Below the pieces are notes generated by a model. It had not been told where the DNA came from and ran no database searches. It saw only the letters and a program-made list of their open reading frames with translations. Positions 48,136 to 61,055 of a stretch of DNA of 64,000 nt are shown in pieces; position 1 is the first letter of the stretch, and every line of letters starts with the position of its first letter. The stretch covers positions 20,311,701 to 20,375,700 of the forward strand of contig CM068314.1 of the NCBI GenBank assembly GCA_034766995.1, read 5' to 3'. The position numbers and the translations under genes are program-made. Origin of the DNA: Acanthacorydalis orientalis (taxonomy: Eukaryota; Arthropoda; Insecta; Megaloptera; Corydalidae).

Positions 48136-50625
48136 ATATTTTTTTTAATTTGTATTTTAATTCCGTGGTTATATAGATGGTTCTTCTATTTACAACGTAT
48201 AAACACGTAAAAAAGGTATAGATAAAATCAGTTACTTTTTACAAAAACATATTCATATTATTTCGTTGAATTGGTGTGATTATCAAGGAATTTTATGGTG
48301 TACTGAGTCTTGATATTATTTTACATCTATAATTTGTCAAAAATTCAACTATTGGCTTATAGAAAATCTAATATTATATAGAAAAAACGGTATTAATCAT
48401 TAAAAACATCATTTATTAATTTACTAAAGAATAAATTCTTTATTCGTGTTACAGAAATTTTTACAATTAGGAATAGTTGTTGACAATAATAACTTGTAAG
48501 CTGTTTAATTCGTCAGGGTATTCTTTCTGTATTTTTTATGGCTGTGTTGAAATATATTGTTTATTTTTTCAATTCGATTTCAAAATTCCAGTTGACTATA
48601 GTTGGTAGTATTTTTAGAATACAATTCAAATATAACTATTGTTAAGTGTAAGATGAAAAAATATATTTGTAAAAAAAAGAACTAGCCGATATGTTATATT
48701 TTTTGATACACTACTATTGTCATCACTTCTAGTTACTCTTTATTTGATATTAAATGTACATTTTAAGATTTTGTTTGATACTATCTATTTTAGCTTATGT
48801 ATTTTTAATTCTAGGCATGGGATTTAATTATCTGCATCCTTATTATTTTAACTACTTTGTCTGTCAAGTTTTAATACGAACACTCAACTTCATCATTATC
48901 GATTTTGTTAGGCTAACATTTACAATTACAGTTGTTACACGTGTATATGTGTACTGAATATAATTGTATAGGAAACTCGTCCTGCAAGGCATGCCAACAT
49001 AACACTGCACATAAAAGTTGTAGTTGCGTATTCAAATATAGATGTACAAAAATAATTTTAGTTTTGATTATTTATTAATTGAATTTAATCTTAGTATTAC
49101 TTCCATGTACGTAAATTATTCATTTACTTATAACTTAATCAAAAATATTTTAATAATCTGACTTTTAAAACGTGTCTTTCAGAAAATAGCATTTTTTAAT
49201 CGCGTTTTTATTTTTTGTAAATTTTAATACTTTTTATGCACAGTAATTTTATATTATTACTATATAATGTCAATAATATTTTGTTGTATATTATTTCGAA
49301 AACTAGAAATCGACTTCTTACCAATTTTGTGTAGTGGTTATAAACTTAATGAAAATATTTTATTAATTAATAGTAGATATTTTATTTCTTCTATTGTACA
49401 GAAAGAGATACAATTATTTAAGAAGATTTAGTCTTCTTTCTTTAATATAGGCAGTTCTTATTTCCGTATATATAAATTCAATAATTACCGATTAGTCAAT
49501 GACACTTGCAGACTATTTTACATAGACTGTTTTGTGTTAGTGTCTCCTCTTCTCATCGGCATTTTTAAATATCTTATTGTGATTTATCGGATGGGTTTTT
49601 TAAAATATTTTTTTATTTTTGTAATTAGAAGTGTTAATTTTAAATTGACATAATTACTTTAATTTTGACAACTGCATTAAAGAACAACTTTAAACCTGGC
49701 CTTTAACCCCATTTTTCTTAGATTAATTTGCGTTAATTGAAAGAAAAGACACCATCCATTTTCATGGTGGTATACTTTTAACATTTTGTGAGTGGAAAAA
49801 TATGCAAATGTAAAATGACAATACGCTTTTTGTATGTATTTTTATAAAATGTTTATATAAAATATTTTGATGTCTTATGTTCATTTAAACAGTATATTTA
49901 ATAATAAAACTGTTTGAAAAAACTTTATAGGGTTAGAAAGTTACAAAGATAGTAAATGAAATTTATAATACTTTAAATGAAAAAATTAGTAACATTTTTT
50001 GAAGTAAATGTACAAACTCTGAAACAATAATATTATTATTTAATTAAATACACATTACATGAAAATAATGTTATAAAATATAATATATAAAACGTTTATT
50101 AAATTGTTAATCAAAAAATATCAGTAGGTATATTTAGAATAACTCAAATACTATTATCTCAATTATCAACCATTATCAAATACTATTATTCACTCAATTA
50201 TCTATTGCAAATTTACAAATTATGTTAAACATAAAAAAAATTATAACATAAATTAGGTTATAAATTATATATTAACGATATTTTTTTATTTTATGTTTAG
50301 AAATGTGCATAAAATTTATTTTGATATATAATTCGGAAATAACTTCATAAAGTACTCTCCTTAATTAAACACTCAGTGTTTTTGTCCATGTTTCTCCCTT
50401 ACTGACCGTCTAATTCTCCTGTATGAATGTAATTTTAAAGTTGTGACTGGTATTTTTTTTTAATAAAATACATTATCTTTTTTGATTGAAGATATCAATT
50501 TGCAATTTTTTATGTTTTTTTTATATTCCTTTATGTTGTGATATTTTATTTTTTCTTGAAAATAAAACTACGTTAAATATTAATTAAAACAATGATACAT
50601 GTACTGTGAATATAAATAAGATTTA
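48136..50625. other. Long AT-rich intronic stretch
   Basis: The 67-codon frame at 48754-48957 is hydrophobic because it is T-rich; no homolog is recognised. Nothing else is seen. Confidence 0.6.
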
Positions 50626-50627
50626 AT

Positions 50628-50720
50628 GTGTGTGTGTATATACATACAGACATATATATATATATATATACACACACAGACACACACACACACATCATAC
50701 ATATACATACACATATATTC
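50628..50720. repeat. (TG)n/(TA)n/(CA)n compound microsatellite
   Basis: TGTGTGTG, TA and CACACA blocks follow each other, so the tract can fold back on itself (TG pairs with CA). Confidence 0.9.
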
Positions 50721-51415
50721 TAAATGGATAGAGGATCACTATGACCACAGGGTAACATATGTTTCAGGTGTATTGATCGAAATATCGTATTAGTGATCAG
50801 TGGATTGAAAATGAGTATGCTCATTTTTATTTTATTTTGTACATGGTTCTAGTGATAATTTCTCCTTTACGATGTATTATACATGTAAAAAAGCGACAGA
50901 TAAAATCAATTTTTGAAAAATATACTTGCATCCTTCATATAATGTTTCGTTGAATTGACGTAATTATCAAATATCATGATCATCATCATATTTGATTATC
51001 TAAAACTGAGTCTTAACATGATTTTACATTTATACTTTCTATTGTCTTGTTAAATTCCACTAACACTGACTCTAAGATAGCAACAAAGACAGCTTTAAGA
51101 TTGTCTTTAGTTAAGTACTTAATAATGACACATATTACGCTTGCATATAAAGGAAGATTTAATGTGGACATTAATAATAGGAAATCAGTAACTTTCATTA
51201 ATTAACAATACATTTTTTTATTAATGGAGAAGCAATGCAGTGAAAAAACAGGTCAAATACATAGTTTAATATAAAAGTCTGATTATATGTTCCAGACCCA
51301 GTATTTATAATGTGTGAACTTGATATGTTTATATAAAGGGAGATTTTTAAGGCCTTATTTGGCTATATAGACTTTGTATCGTGCAAGTTGAGTCACCGTA
51401 ACAAGTCTTAGTATG

Positions 51416-51420
<5 letters not shown>
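50721..51420. other. AT-rich intronic sequence
   Basis: Nothing recognisable. Confidence 0.6.

Positions 51421-51504
<84 letters not shown>
51421..51504. repeat. (TA)n microsatellite, longest in window
   Basis: About 84 bases of uninterrupted TA. Confidence 0.95.
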
Positions 51505-51508
<4 letters not shown>

Positions 51509-53140
51509 AAAATATAATATAATATATAGCAGTAATGTATGAAGTTATAAATTATAAAAATAATAAACTGTTGACTTTATTAAAATTTTACAAAATATTT
51601 ACCTTTATGTTAGGTATACAAATTGCAAATATTATATATTGTTCGAATGTATTGAGTTTTTGATAGTTGATTGTATAGTCTTGAATAAATTTGTAAATTT
51701 ACTTTGCAGATTTGGCGATCACTGTTACCTTGATAAATTATTTCAATCATTTGTAAATTTTTTGCACCTCTTCACGGCCTCTGGCATTGAACATTTAGAT
51801 GGAGTTGACGAAATGTATCGTATTCTTAGCATATTTTAAATATATGAAAGTAATAACACTTGCAAACTAAATTCTGAAAGTGTCTGCAGAATGAAATCAA
51901 TTCATAATATTAAGTATCAACAAATTTGATTTTTTTTTTAAATTTTACGATCATTGTTATTTTAGATAAATGCTTACTGATTCATTCCCTTATCCAGAAT
52001 TTGTACATTTTCTTTATAATAAAATAATACAAAACAAAAGTCGTCTTAACGAAGAAGTTAGGTAACATCTAATTTGAATAAATAATTAATTGTTTATTTC
52101 TGTGTTAAAGTTGTTATTTGAATGAAGTATTCTTATTGAATGTAATGTCGTATTTTTAAAACGATTTTAATAAGAAGGGATGGAAAAATAGCATGCCTAT
52201 AATGGGCGTTAAATGTATTATACATGTGAGTAAACTGAGCTTGTTCTACTAAAAGTGAGCAGTTAGTATGTAGGCATTAGTGTTCTAATTTTTTATGTTT
52301 AATTTGAATCGTTATTTTGTTCAATTTTAGAGTCAGAATGTATTATGTTTATTACATTTATTTGCAAATTTATTAAATTGTCTGTCGTTTTTCTCGTACA
52401 ACCAGATATTTTGAAATGCCGATAAAAATTCGATATTAGAATCAACATTTTAAAGTCATTCACCTGTAACATATGATAATATTGAAATGTTAACAAAATT
52501 AAAATTTACAATAACTTACTTGAAATAATTTCGATATGGAGTGAATTTAAGAAACGAAGCCATATGTCAGGTTGAAGTATTTTCTCGTATTCTATGCATA
52601 TATTCGTGCTGTAACAGAATATACATTCAGTTTAAATAATACACTGTAATCTGCAAGTTGTGTATTGTTAGTTCTTTACATTCGTTTATTTGTCCGAGTG
52701 TTTCCGAATCGTGTCGAAGTAACCATGTTTGGTGAATTAAGCCTATAATTAGATATCCGCAGCGTATATTGGGGCTATTAGCACCGTTAATTAATTTTTA
52801 TCACGTGTTATGTTTATCTGCTTGCAATACATTCGTGTTGACAGTGGAAAGTTTTCATATATTATGTACATTTATGTTTAATAAAACGTTTTATATACAC
52901 GGAAAAAATATTGACATTTAAAACAAATTTATTTGTTCATCAGTGATGAGTAAAAGTGGTAAACCTGTTACAACGTAAATTGTCGTTCTGAAATTTTTGT
53001 CTGTAAGTATTAAACGTATAAGAATGTACATTTATTTATTCATTACGATATAAAGTAAATATTTATATTTGTTCCAAAAAGGGTATTATTTAGTGTTCAT
53101 ATTTGTTTTTGAGTATGACTATATCGACATTTTAACAAAT
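51505..53140. other. AT-rich intronic sequence
   Basis: Nothing convincing. 52670-52800 is slightly richer in G+C. Confidence 0.6.
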
Positions 53141-53155
53141 GTATGTATATATGTA

Positions 53156-53202
<47 letters not shown>
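53141..53202. repeat. (TATG)n/(TA)n microsatellite
   Basis: GTATGTATATATGTATATAT leads into a TA run at 53163-53202. Confidence 0.95.
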
Positions 53203-53204
<2 letters not shown>

Positions 53205-53735
53205 CTAAGAATAATATAAACTATATTTGGTTTGGTTAAATCAATGTTATATTCAAATAACTTCAATATTAATGCATTCGAATGTACACATTGAATACAG
53301 AACTGTTATAAATGTGAATTGAATGGTCAAGAGTAAAAAATGCTGAGTTTTACAATCAAAAACTTTTAGAATAGTAAAAAGAACTGTTAAACAACGTTCG
53401 TTTTCTTTTTTGTTTAATTGTTCGCGAATAGACAAATTATTTTGTAAAAATGGAATATTTGTATGCAGAAAAAGTCTACAAACCATTCTTATGCTACATA
53501 AAACTAATTATTTATTTTTGTTTTATTTTATTTCTGTTCATAACAGTTCAATTCAAACTTATATTTTCCGTGTATATAATTAATTTGGCATGTACATTTG
53601 TTTTTAAATAAACACTTTATTAGTGTCTACATGCTTTTTTATAATTAATTATCTAAATGGAATTACTATTGCAATAAATTAAATTTTGTAGAAAGAATAC
53701 ACTAATTTTCAAATGAGAAAAAGAAATCTATCCGT
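53203..53735. other. AT-rich intronic sequence
   Basis: Nothing recognisable. The minus frame at 53253-53486 is featureless. Confidence 0.6.
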
Positions 53736-53739
53736 AACT

Positions 53740-54045
53740 TAATCCGTGCGAATCAAGCACATCTCTGCGATCGCAGTGCGCGCGTGTCCCAATGTGATGT
53801 TTGCCGTTGCGTTCGTACGTACATAACAGTGTGTTGTGACCATGGCACAGCTCAAGGTCTCCGACGATCCAATATGCACCCGCTGTGTCCTCGCTCGCTT
53901 TTATAGCTTTGCTGCGGCGGCGGCGTACATATGTCCCCGTGCGCGCAACCGCGAGAAATAAAGACAGTACGTCGCGGCGCCACAACCGCACATGACCTTT
54001 ATCGCTTTCTCTTTTCAACATATTGTAGTGGATCACTAGTAATCG
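53740..54045 (-). promoter_or_regulatory. CpG-rich island with minus-strand TATA box
   Basis: On the minus strand TATAAAAG (53905-53898) is followed about 30 bases later by GCATAT (A at 53875), a possible initiator. The island contains two AACCGC-type Runt cores (in GCGCAACCGCGAG and CACAACCGCACATGACC) and GCTGCGGCGGCGGCG (53911-53925). A 102-codon minus frame (53728-54036) is open but starts upstream of this TATA box and matches nothing I know. It is a candidate antisense promoter or enhancer in the TLK intron. Confidence 0.4.
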
Positions 54046-54664
54046 TTGAACTCGTATTATTTTTACATTTATGCCGCATTGTTTTAATTTTTTTTTAAAA
54101 ATGATAAGTATCTCACTTCTACTTTATAGTTGCGTACACGTTTCGTCGCGCAAAATAATTAGATGTTGTAAAACAAATCTGTGAATGTTTATTAGTTTGC
54201 CGTGAATAATTTCTCCTTTTTTGTGATACTCGGAATGGATCAAGTTTTAAATCTTGTCATTTCTTTTTTGTACACTGTGATGTAATTGGTTGTGTCTGTC
54301 TTACGAATTAATTTTAACGCTGTTGCTTACGTTTATCTTTTTTTATACTGTGTATTTTCTTGTGTTTATAGTTCTATTTTTGTTGCGTTGGAATTAAAAA
54401 AAAACCATAAACACCACTGTGTCTTTGTCATATTTTAAATCGCGCTGATTATCTATCTTTATTGATTAACAAGATTTATTGTTATTTATATGTAGTATTG
54501 TAAATTTTCAACGGAACGTTGTTGGCAATATCGGTATATAATCGTTAAGCTACCATCTTGTACTCTCACATTCATTTGAAATAAATATTGTTTAAAATAA
54601 TCGGATGCGTGCGTGGCTATATTGGTATTACTACGTATGCATTATATATATATATATAAAATAT
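54046..54664. other. AT-rich intronic sequence
   Basis: Nothing recognisable beyond T-rich tracts. Confidence 0.6.
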
Positions 54665-54667
54665 ATA

Positions 54668-54725
<58 letters not shown>

Positions 54726-54728
54726 TAT
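54665..54728. repeat. Perfect 64-bp palindrome: ATAGTC-(TA)26-GACTAT
   Basis: Unlike the other TA tracts, this one has unique complementary flanks, ATAGTC at 54665-54670 and GACTAT at 54723-54728. The whole 64 bases therefore form one perfect inverted repeat able to extrude as a cruciform. Confidence 0.9.
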
Positions 54729-55790
54729 TTCTCAGTTGATAATGAACTAAAAAAAATAATATGAATTTGTACGCATACGTTGCAAATAAATGCAAATATA
54801 ACCTAATTGGATAGGGAAATAAAACTAATATTTAATTTAAATACCTACGAGAACTATTTAAAGTAATCTAATTCAATGTTGGTATATATAATCACTTTTT
54901 TTTTCAATTGTATAATTTAATATTTTAGTTCTTTGCAAATTATAAATTTAAATTCGTATATTTAATTTTTATCTGACTGCTACTATTGTATGAAGGGGGC
55001 AGGTAATACACATTTGATGTTAATTTTCGATTGAATGATACGTAAAAATAGAAGAATAGAAAATGGGGAAACAATGAATGTTAAGCTTCATTGATGTTCA
55101 TAGCAGATGGACCCAGTATGCTACAAAATGAAATCGGTATATTTAAAAATGGCCACGAGTGTCAAAAGCCTTTGAATTGTGAAGATGATTTGTATATCCA
55201 TGTTTGTGTGTTCTCCATGCGATATGTACATTTCAGTGTTTTTAATTCGGCCATTAAGGTTTCATTTCATGTTCAATTTATTATGTATCATTTTTAATTT
55301 TTTAACAAGTATATATTGAAATTATATTTGTAAATTATTAATATTTTTTTTTATTTATAAACGTCTTGTCATTCAGTGAATTATTTTTTTATGGAATTGT
55401 TATTATTAAAATAATAGTTTTTAACATTGGTAAAATCACTCATCACGAATCTATGAAATAAACAATCTTTTCTAATCAGACTTTCATTAACTCTTTATTA
55501 ATTCTGTTAATTGTTGTTTATGCACATTTTGAAAAGGATTCCATTATTCTAAAAGCACTAAGGTACATATAAATATTTCATCGTTTTGTGGACGAGTAAG
55601 TAATTCATTTATGAAATAAAGTTATTTATTTACTATATGATCGTAGAAGTGGTATTATTTTTCTAATAATTTGATTTGTACGTTCTTTTTAAATTTGAGT
55701 AAAAGGTAAAAACTTTTTTTTGGTAATAATACAAATAAAATACCTACTCGAAATGGCCTCATATTGACTAAAACTTTAAATATATACATT
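54729..55790. other. AT-rich intronic sequence
   Basis: The 68-codon frame at 55091-55297 has no known domain. Nothing else is seen. Confidence 0.6.
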
Positions 55791-55866
55791 TTCTCTCTCT
55801 CTATATATATATACACACACACACATGCACGCACACACACACAAAACACACACACATACATATACA
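55791..55866. repeat. (CT)n/(TA)n/(CA)n compound microsatellite
   Basis: CTCTCTCTCT, a short TA tract and a CA-rich tract to about 55866. The minus-strand frame crossing it (55655-55978) is a repeat artefact. Confidence 0.95.
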
Positions 55867-56645
55867 AGTAGGTAAGCACAGATAGATATAGGTACTTGTA
55901 AATAAGACGATTGGATGCGGTTATTACTGCATTCATTTTTGTCTTGCCCCTAGCTATTCGTTTGAATAGCTTGTTCACTGGTCACTTTAAGTATTTATAT
56001 TTAAATTTTTAATTATTTGATTAAATATTTTGTACCTATTCGAACATTTAGTATTTGAAAATGTACGATTCGTAAATTTGTTTGCCTTTGTTTAACAAAC
56101 CATAAAAAGTCATGATGTCATAGTGTATCTTATAAAAACTTACGCATGTTTGCATACAAAATTTAGCTTAGTTAATCAACTAAACAGCTTAAAATTTCCC
56201 AGAAAGAACAGTACATTTGTTGTACGATTAATAATAATGTTAGTAAGAGATAACAGTAAAAGTTTGTTAATAATATTTTTTTTTCTTTAATGTTTAATCG
56301 TAGGAAATATAAAAGAACAGATTGTGTGTTTTTACTAGTGATTTTATTCACGTATTATATTTCTCAGAGAATTCATATGTATATATTTCTATATATATAA
56401 AATCAAAATTATCCACAAAAAAATTTAAATGACGTCGACTTATTTATGATGTTAAGGTTTTATGGTACCCAAATATGTTTATTTCATATAGAAAACACCA
56501 AGTTGCAATCTGTCTGCGATAATGATTATATAACATAAATGAGTTTTAAAAAAATATGTTTATTATTTGATTTGGTTACATGTGAGGCTTATAATTGCAA
56601 GTGAACGAGCGCAGTGAGAGTAGTGGGCGAACCTCCTATTGTATG

Positions 56646-56649
<4 letters not shown>
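55867..56649. other. AT-rich intronic sequence
   Basis: A small G+C-richer stretch, GAACGAGCGCAGTGAGAG (56603-56620), stands next to the following TA tract. Nothing else is seen. Confidence 0.55.

Positions 56650-56700
<51 letters not shown>
56650..56700. repeat. (TA)n microsatellite
   Basis: About 51 bases of TA after GTATGTATGT. Confidence 0.95.
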
Positions 56701-56705
<5 letters not shown>

Positions 56706-56884
56706 ACTTTAAAAAAATATGCTTCTATTAAAAGACTCGACTAAGCGATAGGAATACTTTTATGTTCAGTTGATATGTAAACATAATGGAGCAATAGATT
56801 GTTATTAATGTTCACATTTAAATATCCTTTTGAATGAATATGTATAACGTTTTACTATATTAGTTAATTTGCATTTAATAATTT

Positions 56885-57070
56885 AAACGATCGAAGGGAA
56901 AGAAAAGAATGAGAGAACCAGTGTTCGTTTGTCCGTATCCGTCCGGTCACAATAGTAGAACTGAGTAAATGTCTTAGCTGGGTTGATTGCGCTGTTGCTC
57001 TGGGCAATCTCGTGCCGACAAGTTGTTTGGAATGCTACTCTTGCGTTTATTGTCGAGCATTAGTGTTCTT
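56885..57070. other. G+C-richer island
   Basis: Contains GTCCGTATCCGTCCGGTCAC (56931-56950) and an inverted pair ATTGC (56986-56990) / GCAAT (57004-57008). No open frame. Candidate regulatory element. Confidence 0.3.
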
Positions 57071-58143
57071 GTTTAGTGGAATATGTTTAGGTATTATAAA
57101 ATTTTAAGTGTATTTTTTGCTTGTCTCATTTTTTTTCGTGCTGTTTTTAAATTATATATATATATATATTTTATATACATACATGCATACAACATACATA
57201 TATACATACATTTAAGTACATGTATAAATTCTTGGTCTCTTATTCAATTTCGAATATATTAAACTTTTTTGTATCAATGAAAATAAAATTTTATGAATTG
57301 ATTTATATTTGACTATTTACTAATAATGCTTGTAAGAAGTGTTCCAGAATGTAACTTAATATGCAAAATAAAATCACTAAGCAGTCAGGTGTATCTTACT
57401 TTATCAGATGTATAGAGACAGTAAAGTGTGTCTCTGCATATGTAACTGTTTTATATAGATCTGTTGTGCTAAACATTGACAATTGAAGATGAATGTGATA
57501 GGTTCAAATCTCAGTATAGTTAGATAATAATCATCTTTATTAGTAAAACATTAGAGTTAGATTGAACGGGGAATTCAAGCGAAAACTATTCATGATATCT
57601 GATTAAAACAGTCTACAAATTCTTCAGTCTGTAAGCACCACTGTGTACTACTACCACTTTTATGACCATCAAACTTTAATGAAGGTATATAACTACTTGA
57701 ATATCAAAGAATCTCTTCGAATTATAAATACATTGTAATAAAACATTGTTTAATTTTTTTTCCAACTCTTATTTTTTTAGCATTTTTTAGCATATGTATG
57801 TGTATATATATACGTGAACTGAAATCCATCGTACATACATAAAAAAGTATTAAATAATATTCTAATGAAATAAAATAAAAGTACGTAGCAACCATTTAAT
57901 AACAAGATAAGAAATAAATGTTACTAAACAATACGACCTTTTTTTAGTCGTTTCTCTTATAAATAGACATTATTCTGTTACTAAACTGTTCTTTTTACAC
58001 GGACAGTTACGAATCGTAAGCAAGAAAAACAATTTGATAGTGGAATCGTAGTATTGAATTACATGAGTGTCATTATATATTGTTTATTGTGTTTCTCCTA
58101 TAATTTAATTATTTTTTGTTTTTAAAAATATGATTTTATTATG

Positions 58144-58149
<6 letters not shown>
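57071..58149. other. AT-rich intronic sequence
   Basis: Short TA and CATACA tract at about 57152-57212. Nothing else is recognisable. Confidence 0.6.
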
Positions 58150-58200
<51 letters not shown>

Positions 58201-58215
58201 CATACATACATATAT
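58150..58215. repeat. (TA)n/(CATA)n microsatellite
   Basis: A TA run to 58193 followed by CATA units. Confidence 0.95.
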
Positions 58216-58484
58216 GAAGAAACAAAGTTAATTTTATTCAATTGTTCATATGTTATTTTCTTTTTTTAGATTGATAAAATCTAGAATACAGCATGATTCA
58301 TAACTAGTTCTATAAATAAATAATAATTAATCGATTCCACTTAATTTTTTCCATATTAATTGCTAACACTCGGGAAAAATTCCTGATGAAAAGTTTTAGT
58401 ACGAAAATATATTTTTCTTTTATTAATTATGTGTTAAGATTTTTTTATAAAACATATTCAATCTTATTTAAGTTAAAAAATTCT

Positions 58485-58765
58485 GTAACATATACCGACT
58501 ATCTAACAGTAGTCAGCCGAAAATCAATATGTTTTCAACGCGGATTTCGTGGACAATCCCCACTGTGTTGCTCTATGCTATTTATCCAACACGCCTAGCT
58601 TGGCTTCTCTCGCACTAACACGTATATAACTTTCATGTTCCACCTAAACTTAGCTGGAAGTTTATCGCACAGCGACCGCTAGAATACATATCTCGGCGAT
58701 GCTCACTTCACACTTGTTTCTTTTCTCTTTCTCTTTGAAATAATCTCTTTGTCATTCCTATATTC
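58485..58765. other. G+C-richer island ending in a pyrimidine-rich run
   Basis: Contains TTTCAACGCGGATTTCGTGG (58532-58551) and TATCGCACAGCGACCGC (58663-58679), then a CTTT-rich stretch after 58710. A 70-codon frame (58386-58598) reaches into it without a known domain. Confidence 0.3.
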
Positions 58766-59235
58766 CTATTGTTTCCTTTAGTTCATCAGTTTCCGTCAAA
58801 TATCTAGTTTCCCTGCTTCCTTTTGTAATACCCTTGTGAAGTATTATATTTCGACTCCATTTTGTGGTATTTGTAAGCGATTGTTGATTAAACGGTTGAC
58901 CACATTAAATAAGATGTTTGCGTTAATGGGATGGAATAGAATGAAGATTACATTTGGTGTATTTATCACATGATTTAATTGTTAATTAACAATTAATTGC
59001 AATTTGTTAATGAAAACTATTACAAATGACACACATTCACAAATGTTTAATATTATGAAGTATTTAATTCTTTATCGACTTTCAAACAGCAATTTTTATC
59101 CCCCATCGGTTAAATTACTGCAAATATTGTTTTTAAAAAATGTATTCAAAATTTTACTTGTTTGATGTATAATATCTTAAAAATCTTTAATTAATTAACC
59201 ATTAAATTCTTTTATTTCAAATGCAAAAAAAGTAT

Positions 59236-59239
<4 letters not shown>
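58766..59239. other. AT-rich intronic sequence
   Basis: Nothing recognisable. Confidence 0.6.

Positions 59240-59302
<63 letters not shown>
59240..59302. repeat. (TA)n microsatellite
   Basis: About 63 bases of TA. Confidence 0.95.
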
Positions 59303-59304
<2 letters not shown>

Positions 59305-60745
59305 ACATTTTATTTATTTATATTATTTTCTGTTCATTACTTTGTCGGTTGTTATTGATTATTTTATATTAAATCGTATTTCAAAACATTAATGTAATAA
59401 GAAGCAATATAGTTCAAGTTTCATATAAATCGAAGAATAATACTTGAGTAACTGATACAAGATTATTCTTATATTATTATTTTAAATGCTATATACTTTT
59501 ATTACATTCTAGTAATATTATTTCAAGAACTCTACTTAGTGTCTTTTTTAATGAATGAAATTAAATGCAAAATATGAATTAAATGCATTCACTATTACAT
59601 TAATTGAATAAAAAAATAACCTACCCAAATATTTTTAATTTACAACCTAAGAGAATTCGAATCATCGGTAGCAAAAATCAGGATTTTAGTGGAGAACTAT
59701 AAAATATTCCAAAATTTAATATAACTACTTGAGTATTTATCCGATTAAACACGAATTAAGAAATCAATAATCGCAAAAAACCTTTATTGTAAATTAACTC
59801 GAAACTTATGCTATAAAATATAAAAATCATTGTTATAGAATTACATTTTAAAATGTATATTTTATATTGATGTAAATAGTTCTGGTTGTCCTAATTATTA
59901 TAAGTTTTCAATTGTTTAATCAAACGTTTTCGTGAGTTTCATTATGAATATAAAAATGATTTATATTGGTTGGTACCAATAGAACAAAATCAACAACGAA
60001 ATGTTTTATAAAGTTAAAACAGGCTGGTTTTCTGTTTTTAGTTTATTAATTAATAAAATGTTTAATTAAAATATGTGTAGATTATGTGTTCTGTCACCTT
60101 TAATCAAAGTGACTTTTGTTATTACTATTAAAGTTTGAAACTTTTCGTACAAGTTTTGTTAAAGTCATCCATAATTGTTATGAAAGTAAAAAATGTATTA
60201 CGACAAACCGTAATATGAATTATAATTATTTTTTTTAACCCCTAAAAATTGTGGTGACCGTTGTTATATTATATTTTAATATCAAGAGTATAAGTTTATG
60301 ATCCATAAGAAGTTTTTACAAACTGCAAATGGATGTGATTGACAATCATTGCTCTAAGGTATAGCAATTCATACGGTATAGAATAGTAGGTAGTTATATA
60401 TGTATGTGAATGAATAGGGAAAGACGCATGTACATTTTAATTTTAATAGGTATTTGGATATGTGATTTAAAAATAGTTTAGAGTGTATATTAAAACAGAA
60501 TGCCATTTCAATGTTATTATTTTCTTGTTAATTTAGTTAGTACTAAATGGTTTGGCCTTTAACGCAGTAAAATATTTGTGCTAAATTAATTAATGATTAA
60601 CACAAAATATTTTGCCCATTCTTTTTGTTAATGTATTTAGGTTGATAGAAAATTACGCAAATATTAATTATTGTTCAATGTCATCGTGTCAACTGTTGCA
60701 CTGAAACATCCACTTAACCTCTGATTTTACGTACTTATGTAGCCA
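59303..60745. other. AT-rich intronic sequence
   Basis: Nothing recognisable. Confidence 0.6.
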
Positions 60746-60749
60746 GTAA

Positions 60750-61055
60750 TAATTGTAATGTGGTATGCCTGTTTGCTTAGTCTCACATTTGAACGTGTGA
60801 TATTGGTAACTATGTGCACCAGGTCTGATGTCGCGCGTTGGTCGGTCCCAGGGCATCATCAGTACTACTCTATATATTTGTTTTTGCGCTTGTTGCTATG
60901 TGCATCACAAGTCGATGTGTAGTCTGGGTTCAGCTCACACACATACATCGACAACGAAAAAAATATCCATACAACGTCATTGGCCGGCGGAGAACTAACT
61001 AGAGGTATAAAGACAATAGCTTTGTACTATAATCACAGCGTTCAGTTCTTTCTAT
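60750..61055 (+). promoter_or_regulatory. G+C-rich island ending in TATA box and initiator-like sequence
   Basis: The island holds GATGTCGCGCGTTGGTCGGT (60827-60846) and TTGGCCGGCGGAG (60980-60992). It ends with TATAAA at 61006-61011, followed by ATCACA (A at 61035, 29 bases on) and TTCAGTT (A at 61044, 38 bases on). Upstream G+C-rich sequence, then TATA, then an initiator is the normal order of a + strand promoter. The frame just downstream (61078-61299) is hydrophobic and AT-rich with no known domain. If real, this may be an alternative TLK promoter or an intronic transcript start. Confidence 0.4.

Noticed and set aside
53728..54036. 102-codon minus-strand frame as a gene
   Set aside because: No recognised domain; begins upstream of the minus-strand TATA box and sits in a CpG-rich block.
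55862..55875. AGTAG|GTAAGC fused splice site
   Set aside because: Preceded by a CA repeat instead of a pyrimidine tract; weak acceptor.
57495..57525. GGTTCAAATCTC resembling a tRNA T arm
   Set aside because: Flanks do not pair and no other cloverleaf arms are present.
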